In this document: positions 43,087 through 48,873 of the stretch, piece after piece
Numbering within the stretch: the stretch's first letter is position 1
How the letters are laid out: each line of letters opens with the position of its first letter
Assembly (NCBI GenBank): GCA_026393535.1
Contig: JAPKZY010000068.1
Location: 1 to 48,873 of the forward strand
DNA from: Actinomycetota bacterium
GTDB lineage: Bacteria > Actinomycetota > Acidimicrobiia > Acidimicrobiales > Ilumatobacteraceae
DNA: 48,873 bases
Reading direction: 5' to 3'
The notes under the pieces: model-generated
What the model saw: only the letters and a program-made list of their open reading frames with translations
The model's database searches: none
What the model was told of the DNA's origin: nothing
Program-made: the position numbers and the translations under genes

Positions 43087-43821
43087 ATGGCCAGACAGTC
43101 AGGCACCGGAACTTCTGCAACGAGGCGGCTCGGAATCCTTGTCATCCTCATGCTTGCTGGGCTTGCGCTGTGCGGACTGTGGTTTTCTGCTGAAGATGTC
43201 GTGCAGGGAAGCACCGTACGAATTATGTACATCCATGTTCCTTCAATTTGGACTGCATACATTGCGTTCGGGCTAACTGCCGTGTGTTCTGCTGTGTATT
43301 TGTCTGGCAAGAACAGATCCCTTGCGTGGGATCGTTTTGCCGGTGCAGCAGGTGAAATTGGTGTTCTGTTTGTAGCGGTGTCATTGGTGACAGGAAGTAT
43401 GTGGGGCAGGCTCACGTGGGGCACCTACTGGGTGTGGGATGCACGTCTTACCAGCACTGCGTTTTTGTTCATTACGTATGTCGGATACTTGGCTGTTCGT
43501 CAGCTCGGTGGAACACATCGTCAACGTGCACGTCGTTCGTCTGTTCTTGCACTGTTAGCAATTTTGGAAATACCGCTTGTGCATTTCAGTGTCACATTGT
43601 GGCGTTCGCTGCATCAAGAAGCGTCTGTGGCTAACCCCAATGCAAAGGTTGCTCTTGATGGTCTGATGTTGTTCTCGTTATTCCTTGGTCTAGTTGCTTT
43701 CACGCTGTTGTTCGTATGGCTGGTACTACATCGTCAGCGCGCAATGATGTTGGAAGATGCATTCTCTGATCGTGGTCTAGATCTCGCGATTACAGCTCGG
43801 CGAAATGAAGCGGGAGCGTAA
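43087..43821 (+). CDS. ccmC: Cytochrome c assembly protein with tryptophan-rich loop
   Basis: 244 residues starting at ATG 43087; a longer in-frame start at 42943 would overlap ccmB. IMYIHVPSIWTAYIAFGL near 46 and the heme-handling loop TWGTYWVWDARLTST near 106 (WxxWD) are clear, with further helices after. CcmC binds heme with CcmE and loads it. Spacing to ccmB is 56 nt, the only gap in the operon. Confidence 0.92.
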   Translation: MARQSGTGTSATRRLGILVILMLAGLALCGLWFSAEDVVQGSTVRIMYIHVPSIWTAYIAFGLTAVCSAVYLSGKNRSLAWDRFAGAAGEIGVLFVAVSLVTGSMWGRLTWGTYWVWDARLTSTAFLFITYVGYLAVRQLGGTHRQRARRSSVLALLAILEIPLVHFSVTLWRSLHQEASVANPNAKVALDGLMLFSLFLGLVAFTLLFVWLVLHRQRAMMLEDAFSDRGLDLAITARRNEAGA

Positions 43822-43826
43822 TTGTT

Positions 43827-43961
43827 ATGAAACATGCATCATTCATTTTTGGAAGTTGGGGACTGACCGCGGTCTCTGTTGCTGTGTATGCCGTGTGGGT
43901 TATCCGTCGTGGACGTGAATTAGCCAAACATGCAACACGTGAGGAAATGCCGTGGACTTAA
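43827..43961 (+). CDS. ccmD: Heme exporter protein D, 44 residues
   Basis: A short frame between ccmC and ccmE, below usual ORF cut-offs. It encodes one membrane helix (WGLTAVSVAVYAVWVIRRG, with flanking Arg-rich RRGRELAKHA), the standard CcmD architecture: helix with a conserved aromatic pattern, then basic residues. Its stop overlaps the ccmE start by 10 nt. CcmD helps release heme-loaded CcmE. Confidence 0.85.
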   Translation: MKHASFIFGSWGLTAVSVAVYAVWVIRRGRELAKHATREEMPWT

Positions 43962-44440
43962 CACCGCGTACGGTTACTGAACCTGGTACTCAACCCCCAG
44001 CCCGCAAACGTCGGTGGCTGCCAATTCTCGTTGTTGTCGGTGCACTTTTGGGCGGCGGCGTAATCGTCACTCAATTTCTCACAAGTGCAATTGACTATTA
44101 CTGCAATGTCGATGAAGTTGGCGTGCGTAGTGGTTGCAGTGGTGAACGTCGAATGCGCGTGCAAGGCGTTGTCGAACAGAATTCTGTGAAACATGCTGAT
44201 GGCGGCACCACATTTACTCTTGACTTCAACAGAAAGACTTTGAAGGTCGCATATTCGGGTGACCCAGGCGGCGTTTTCCAAGAGTGCATCCCCATCATTG
44301 CGCACGGCCGTGTGGTGAATGGTGTGTTCGAGAGCGACCGCATCGAAGTGAAGCATTCGAATCAATACGTTGAAAAGAACTCCACGAGAATTGACGCGTC
44401 AAATAAAGAGGCAGCTGCATGCTCGGTGTTGAAGGGCTAG
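43952..44440 (+). CDS. ccmE: Cytochrome c heme chaperone
   Basis: 162 residues from GTG 43952: an N-terminal anchor helix (~22-44) and a beta-barrel. The heme-attachment motif appears as VKHSNQYVEKN near 133, i.e. His-x3-Tyr, in place of the proteobacterial HDENY. A CNVDEVGVRSGC pair near 52-63 could form a disulfide in the mature domain. It receives heme from CcmC and hands it to CcmF. It overlaps ccmD and ccmF. Confidence 0.9.
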   Translation: MDLTPRTVTEPGTQPPARKRRWLPILVVVGALLGGGVIVTQFLTSAIDYYCNVDEVGVRSGCSGERRMRVQGVVEQNSVKHADGGTTFTLDFNRKTLKVAYSGDPGGVFQECIPIIAHGRVVNGVFESDRIEVKHSNQYVEKNSTRIDASNKEAAACSVLKG

Positions 44441-46386
44441 CAGGCCCACTCGGACGTGCAGCTCTTTTCGTTGGGCTGATTGGTGCTTTCTTTGGAATGA
44501 TTGCTGCCGTAACAGGTACGCGTAACGAAGATGAAAAAGTTCTGCGTCTTGTTCCGCGTTTTGCAACGTTGTCGTGTGTGGCTGCCATTTCAGCGTTTGC
44601 TGCAATGGAATGGGCAATGATTACCCGTGATTTTTCTCTTGCATATGTACAAAAAGTTGGTTCGAAAAGTACGCCGGCGTTGTACAACTTCACGGCAGTA
44701 TGGAGCGCTCTTGAAGGTTCCATTTTGTTGTGGCTACTTATCCTTACGTGCTTAACAAGTGGCATCGTTTTCAAATACCGCACACGCATTACAGACCCCA
44801 TGGTGGGTTGGGCAGTTGCCGCCATGTTTTTCGTTGGCATCTTTTTCTTTATATTGACGTTGGGTCCAGCGAATCCGTTTGCAGTTGGAGCAGCCGGGGT
44901 GCTTGATGGGCCAGGACCAAACCCGCTGTTGCAGAACCACATTCTCGTGGTGTTCCACCCGCCCATTTTGTATCTCGGGTATGTCGGTATGACCGTGCCG
45001 TTCGCATTTGCAATTGGTGCATTGATTACTGGTCGCGTTGGTGAAGGTTGGCTCGTAGAGACGCGTCGCTGGGCCTTGTTCTCATGGGGCTTCTTGACGC
45101 TCGGCATCATTCTTGGTTCATGGTGGAGTTATGAAGTGTTGGGTTGGAGCGGCGTGTGGGCGTGGGACCCTGTTGAAAATGCTTCGTTTATTCCGTGGCT
45201 AACAGGCACTGCATACATTCACTCTGTATTGGTGCAAGAGCGTCGCGGCATGTTGCGCGTCTGGAACCTGTCATTGCTGGTTTCGACTTTCAGTCTCACA
45301 ATCCTCGGAACGTTCCTCACACGGTCAGGTGTGCTGAACAGTGTGCATGCCTTTAGCGATTCGAATATTGGACCGTACCTTTTGAGCTTCTTTGCAATCA
45401 TTGTTGTTGTATCTGTTGTTCTCATTGGTTGGCGCGGACAGAAATTGCATTCACCTGGCACCATTGATTCGCCATTGTCGCGAGAAGGTGCGTTCCTTGC
45501 AAACAATGTGATCTTTAGTGTGTTCGCTTTTGTGGTGTTGCTCGGAACAGTGTTTCCATTAATCATTGAGGCACTGCAGAATCGCCAATTAGTAGTAGGT
45601 GAACCCTTCTTCGACAAGTTGGCAGTGCCTGTCGGATTGACCTTGCTGTTTCTTATGTGCATTGCACCGGTATTGCCATGGCGCAAAGCGTCTGGTGAAT
45701 TGTTGGCGAATCGCTTGTTCTGGCCCGCATGGGGCGGAATTGGTGCCCTTGCGCTGAGTGTCGGGATAGGTGCAACGGGATTTGCTCCGTTGTTGACTTT
45801 TGCTCTGGGCGGATTTGCTGGTGGTGCTGCATTGCGGCAATTGGTTCTTGCAACACGACGCCAAGGTTTGCGCGGGTTTGTAGGTCGCGCGAATGGCGGC
45901 ATGGTGGTGCACATCGGGGTCATCTTGATTGCAGTTGCTCTGGCTGCGTCCAATAGTTACACCCACAGCCAAGAGATGTTGCTGAAACAAGGCGTTGTCG
46001 CCACTTTCAATGGCCACACATTTGAACTCACCGGATTTACAACTGAATCAGACGCACGCCGCACAGTGGTTGCGGCTGTTGTTCGAGTTGATGGTGGTAA
46101 GAGCTATACGCCAGCAATTACGAAATTTAAGTCAATGGGAACAAACATTGGAACACCATCAGTGAAGTCGTCATTTGTTAATGACATTTATCTCACTGTT
46201 GAACCACCGATCAAAGTCTCAAGCAAGACCGTAAAGATCAAAGTGTTCATTAAGCCCATGGTGATGTGGCTATGGATTGGTGGAGGCCTGATGGGTGTTG
46301 GCACGTTGTTGTCTGCATTCCCTGGGCGTCGACGCAAACCAACTGACGCAACGTCGGCACCAGTACCAACCGGGGCTGTTTCGTGA
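44419..46386 (+). CDS. ccmF: Heme lyase (cytochrome c synthase)
   Basis: 655 residues with many helices. The WWD region, GWSGVWAWDPVENASFIPWL near 235, is the family signature; QNHILVVFHPPILYLGYVG near 172 supplies a heme-ligating His segment. Acts with CcmH to attach heme to CXXCH of apocytochromes. Starts inside ccmE; ends overlapping the thioredoxin-like gene (GTGA). Confidence 0.93.
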   Translation: MLGVEGLAGPLGRAALFVGLIGAFFGMIAAVTGTRNEDEKVLRLVPRFATLSCVAAISAFAAMEWAMITRDFSLAYVQKVGSKSTPALYNFTAVWSALEGSILLWLLILTCLTSGIVFKYRTRITDPMVGWAVAAMFFVGIFFFILTLGPANPFAVGAAGVLDGPGPNPLLQNHILVVFHPPILYLGYVGMTVPFAFAIGALITGRVGEGWLVETRRWALFSWGFLTLGIILGSWWSYEVLGWSGVWAWDPVENASFIPWLTGTAYIHSVLVQERRGMLRVWNLSLLVSTFSLTILGTFLTRSGVLNSVHAFSDSNIGPYLLSFFAIIVVVSVVLIGWRGQKLHSPGTIDSPLSREGAFLANNVIFSVFAFVVLLGTVFPLIIEALQNRQLVVGEPFFDKLAVPVGLTLLFLMCIAPVLPWRKASGELLANRLFWPAWGGIGALALSVGIGATGFAPLLTFALGGFAGGAALRQLVLATRRQGLRGFVGRANGGMVVHIGVILIAVALAASNSYTHSQEMLLKQGVVATFNGHTFELTGFTTESDARRTVVAAVVRVDGGKSYTPAITKFKSMGTNIGTPSVKSSFVNDIYLTVEPPIKVSSKTVKIKVFIKPMVMWLWIGGGLMGVGTLLSAFPGRRRKPTDATSAPVPTGAVS

Positions 46387-46940
46387 ATCGCGGGAAGAGC
46401 GTTCCGTATATCGCTGGTGCTGCCGGTGTTTTGTTACTTGCGTTTCTTGTAATTCTTGCAATGGCAAAGCCAGGGGAGTCTGAATCAGCGTCGTCTCCGT
46501 TGTTGGGAAATCCTGCCCCCGTTGTTAAATCAACCACGATTGGTGGCGGACCATTTGATTTGTCGCACCGCAAGGGAAGTTGGGTGGTGTTGAACTTCTT
46601 CAACTCCACATGTGTTCCGTGTCGTCAAGAACATCCGTTGCTGATTGATTTTGCGAAAGAACAAAAGTCATCGGATAACGCTGTCGAGTTGTACACCATT
46701 GTGAATGATGATTCTGATGGTGCTGTGCGGGCATTCTTTGATACCTACGGTGGCGACTGGCCAGTAGTTCGTGATGACGACGGGGCTATATCTGTTGCTT
46801 TTGGTGTTGCAAAAGTTCCAGAGTCATGGGTTATTGATCCGAATGGATTCGTCCGCTTACGCATCATGGGTGCGTTGACAAAGGGTTTTCTTACAGCTCG
46901 CCTTGATGAGTTAAAGACTCAGTTCGCAGGTGGACAATGA
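46383..46940 (+). CDS. ccmG: Thiol-disulfide oxidoreductase for cytochrome c maturation
   Basis: 185 residues from GTG 46383. One N-terminal helix (~9-29), then a thioredoxin-like domain with the active site STCVPCRQEHPLL near 76 and a cis-Pro region FGVAKVPESWVID near 140. It reduces apocytochrome disulfides. In the same operon it links heme lyase CcmF to CcmH. Confidence 0.9.
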   Translation: MNRGKSVPYIAGAAGVLLLAFLVILAMAKPGESESASSPLLGNPAPVVKSTTIGGGPFDLSHRKGSWVVLNFFNSTCVPCRQEHPLLIDFAKEQKSSDNAVELYTIVNDDSDGAVRAFFDTYGGDWPVVRDDDGAISVAFGVAKVPESWVIDPNGFVRLRIMGALTKGFLTARLDELKTQFAGGQ

Positions 46941-47422
46941 AATATCTGAAGTCATGGCCTGTGTGGATGCTGATGGGTTTGATTGTGGTTGCGTTACTTA
47001 CGGTAGGAACCACTCGCGATAATGGACCGCTCACGCAGTCTGATCGAATCGACTCAATCACGAAACATATTGCATGCCCAACCTGCGACGGAGAAAGTGT
47101 GTACGTGTCGCGCGCTTCAGCTGCTGAAGCAATTCGTAATCAGGTGGCACGTGATGTCAGTGCCGGCACGATGACCGATGACGAGATCATCGGATCTATT
47201 GCGAACACGTTTAAGGCAAAAGTTCTGCTCGTTCCTCGCGCCACTGGTGTTGATTCACTTGTATGGATTTTGCCGATTGCAGTGTTGGTGTGTTCGATTG
47301 CTGGTCTCTGGGCGGCGTTTCGTCGTTGGCGTCGTGAGAATAATGGTGAGGCATCGTCCGATGACGTAGCACTTGTAGAGAAGTTGCTCGCAGAAGATCC
47401 GACTGACGAGGACAATGTCTGA
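46937..47422 (+). CDS. ccmH: Apocytochrome c-reducing protein (CcmH/CycL N-terminal type)
   Basis: 161 residues. N-terminal helix, then HIACPTCDGESVYVSRASAA near 52 (CxxC for mixed disulfides) and helix VDSLVWILPIAVLVCSIAGLW near 108. Overlaps ccmG (ATGA) and shares a base with the next gene (TGATG). Confidence 0.9.
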   Translation: MKYLKSWPVWMLMGLIVVALLTVGTTRDNGPLTQSDRIDSITKHIACPTCDGESVYVSRASAAEAIRNQVARDVSAGTMTDDEIIGSIANTFKAKVLLVPRATGVDSLVWILPIAVLVCSIAGLWAAFRRWRRENNGEASSDDVALVEKLLAEDPTDEDNV

Positions 47423-48135
47423 TGTCTGACGAGCTTCGTCATGAGCAACAGTTCTTGTTGCGATCATTGCGTGACCTCGATAATGAGCGTGCAGCTGGCG
47501 ACATTGATGATGCTGATTATGCGGCGTTGCGCGATGGGTATATTTCTCGCACGGCCGCCATTACTCGCGAACTAGAGGGTGTCGGGGTTGCAACACCAGC
47601 AGTCAGCCGCAATTGGGTGCGGCGAATGCTTGTAGTTGTCTGTGTAGTTGCAGCGGGGGCTGGGGCCGGCATATGGGTGGCGCGTCAGTCAGGGCAACGT
47701 CTGCCAGGCCAAAGTTCTTCGGGTGCAATTGAACAGAGTTCGTCTGGGATATTGGCAAGTGCACGCCAATTGAATTTCTCTGATCCTGGAAAAGCAATTG
47801 AGTTGTATACACAAGTTCTGAAACTTGAACCAGATAACGCAGAAGCACTGACATATCGTTCATGGATTCTTGCATTGACGGCGCGAGCTGCAACTGGAAA
47901 CGTCAAGCAACTTGCGCTGATAACCGCGGTAAAAGATTTATTGCGCGCACAGCAAGTTGATGAGCAATACCCCGATGCTCACTGTTTTCTTGGGATTGTG
48001 TATTTCCGTTTTCTCAACAGCGCATCTCTTGCAAAACCACAATTAGACACATGCAAGGCAATGAACCCTCCGAAAGAAGTGCAATCATTTGTTGACGCAA
48101 TCGTTACGGAAGTCGATAGAGCTCTTGCCAAGTAG
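47422..48135 (+). CDS. ccmI: CcmI-like tetratricopeptide protein
   Basis: 237 residues. An N-terminal ~55-residue coiled section (RHEQQFLLRSLRDLDNERAAG), one helix (~72-92), then TPR-like repeats around AIELYTQVLKLEPDNAEALTYR near 132. The layout of CcmI/NrfG-type apocytochrome chaperones, although smaller than proteobacterial CcmI. It is the last gene of the ccm operon. Confidence 0.8.
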   Translation: MSDELRHEQQFLLRSLRDLDNERAAGDIDDADYAALRDGYISRTAAITRELEGVGVATPAVSRNWVRRMLVVVCVVAAGAGAGIWVARQSGQRLPGQSSSGAIEQSSSGILASARQLNFSDPGKAIELYTQVLKLEPDNAEALTYRSWILALTARAATGNVKQLALITAVKDLLRAQQVDEQYPDAHCFLGIVYFRFLNSASLAKPQLDTCKAMNPPKEVQSFVDAIVTEVDRALAK

Positions 48136-48137
48136 CG

Positions 48138-48599
48138 CTACTTCGGTGGTTCCCAGTATTCAGCGCGGATGTACAGCCCGTTCTCGCGGTGCAATACAAA
48201 CACTGAACCCTTCTTGAGGGAACGTGGAACATTGTCAACATCCATCCCGCGGCGAATGAGCCCATTCACAGCATCAGGTATGACATCACCGTGGCTACAC
48301 AGCACCGCGTTATCCGGCGCGTCATCCAAGACGGCCAGTGATTTCTCCAACGGTGAATCTTCTTCAAGTCGGGAGTCGACGACAACATCAAGCTCACAGA
48401 GTTCACCAAGTGGCTGCAAGGTCTGTTGACACCGCAGATACGGACTTGACCAAAGAACGCTGGGGTTAAGGGCTGAAAGGCGAGTGGCCAATGCGTGAGC
48501 CTGTTCCCATCCGTTGTCGACCAAAGGGCGGTCGCGGTCATCCTCTGTCCACGCGGATCGGCTGCCGGCTTTTGCGTGTCGAACGAGATAAATAGGCAC
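48138..48599 (-). CDS. SixA-type histidine phosphatase
   Basis: 153 residues. The phosphohistidine motif LVRHAKAGSRSAW is at the N-terminus, SSPYLRCQQT near 51 and CSHGDVIPD near 100. SixA relatives dephosphorylate phosphohistidine proteins; some actinobacterial ones act on phosphate esters. Stop lies 2 nt from the ccmI stop; divergent from the molybdoenzyme-like gene at 48631. Confidence 0.88.
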   Translation of the reverse strand: MPIYLVRHAKAGSRSAWTEDDRDRPLVDNGWEQAHALATRLSALNPSVLWSSPYLRCQQTLQPLGELCELDVVVDSRLEEDSPLEKSLAVLDDAPDNAVLCSHGDVIPDAVNGLIRRGMDVDNVPRSLKKGSVFVLHRENGLYIRAEYWEPPK

Positions 48600-48630
48600 A
48601 AGGTCACGCTATTGGAGGCAGAATGAATGC

Positions 48631-48873
48631 ATGGGTTTTTTTGATAGAAATCGAGATGAAGTTATTTCGCAGGGGTACGACCCTGCACGACTACCACCTG
48701 GGCAATACCTCACTGATCGTTTTCCCGTATTGCACGTTGGGGATGTGCCTACGTATGCGCCTGGTGAATGGAATCTCACTATTGGTGGACTCGTCGATAC
48801 GCCGTACGTGTTGACATTTGAACAACTCACTGCATTGCCGTAGGTAACCCTTACAACTGATATCCACTGCGTG
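48631..48873 (+). pseudogene. Sulfite-oxidase-fold molybdoenzyme with internal TAG, cut by window end
   Basis: ATG 48631 follows a GGAGG at 48614. Codons 1-70 (MGFFDRNRD, ARLPPGQYLTDRFPVLHVGD, WNLTIGGLVDTPYVLTFEQL) match the N-terminus of the YedY-like/sulfite-oxidase-fold family. The next codon, 48841-48843, is TAG, after which the same frame continues VTLTTDIHCV, the strand that carries the molybdenum-ligating Cys. The TAG therefore sits where a sense codon (CAG, Gln, or similar) is expected. The fragment alone would be non-functional. The end of the gene is beyond the window. Confidence 0.75.

Noticed and set aside
42553-43424. Long minus-strand frames opposite ccmB and ccmC
   Set aside because: Low-complexity Pro/Arg/Thr content, no start signals, and complete antisense to clear ccm genes.
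44295-45953. Long minus-strand frames within ccmF
   Set aside because: Antisense shadows of a gene with a clear family signature; no recognisable domain.
48841-48843. TAG reassigned to a sense codon in this organism
   Set aside because: TAG ends several intact genes in the window, for example at 594-596 and 2355-2357, so a general reassignment is unlikely.

Overview
The window looks like a chromosomal segment of an actinobacterium, most plausibly a planktonic member of the Acidimicrobiia. The supporting signs are an HU protein with a Lys/Ala-rich tail, a class E sortase, a HelD/HelR-type RNA polymerase ATPase, a DtxR/IdeR-family regulator, Thr-rich TTTTVAP linkers in secreted proteins, moderate base composition, very tight gene packing with ATGA/GTGA/TGATG overlaps, and a complete System I (Ccm) cytochrome c maturation operon, which most actinobacteria lack. 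The lineage is an inference from gene content; no rRNA is present.

Layout. 1-2.4 kb: the end of a photolyase-like gene, a class C beta-lactamase-fold serine hydrolase and a small membrane protein. 2.4-14.5 kb: a divergent purine locus. purE-purK run on the minus strand, and purL(S)-purQ-purC-purF-purD/M-purN-guaB run on the plus strand, every junction overlapping. Together they cover most of the route from PRPP to CAIR and SAICAR, plus IMP to XMP; purB, purH, purA and guaA are not in the window. PurD and PurM are one polypeptide and purN follows with a 4-nt overlap, giving the same GARS-AIRS-GART order as the eukaryotic trifunctional enzyme.

14.5-23.1 kb is the accessory, rearranged part. 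A 5'-truncated NADH dehydrogenase and a 5'-truncated secreted SBBP-repeat protein are joined head to head at about 15,260. Two diverged copies of a ~45-nt repeat and a degenerate second copy of the tRNA-Arg(CCU) 5' region lie around this zone. Between that copy and the real tRNA are a sulfatase, an FAD amine oxidase, a TetR regulator and a DJ-1/PfpI protein. Directly after the tRNA is a two-gene XRE regulator/AbiEii-type nucleotidyltransferase pair that resembles a toxin-antitoxin module, with a perfect inverted repeat at its start codon.

23.1-41.6 kb is mixed housekeeping: a membrane-anchored sulfite-oxidase-fold molybdoenzyme, a cupredoxin, a YbhN-type membrane protein, HU, a TPP-riboswitch-controlled thiamine operon (thiN-thiB-thiP-thiQ), a CDF metal transporter, an SDR, an Nfu-type Fe-S scaffold, a MOSC protein, HelD/HelR, a lipoprotein, DtxR and TetR regulators, and a sortase. 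41.7-48.1 kb is ccmABCDEFG-ccmH-ccmI, including a 44-residue ccmD. The window closes with a SixA phosphatase and the start of a second sulfite-oxidase-like gene that carries an in-frame TAG just before its molybdenum-site cysteine.
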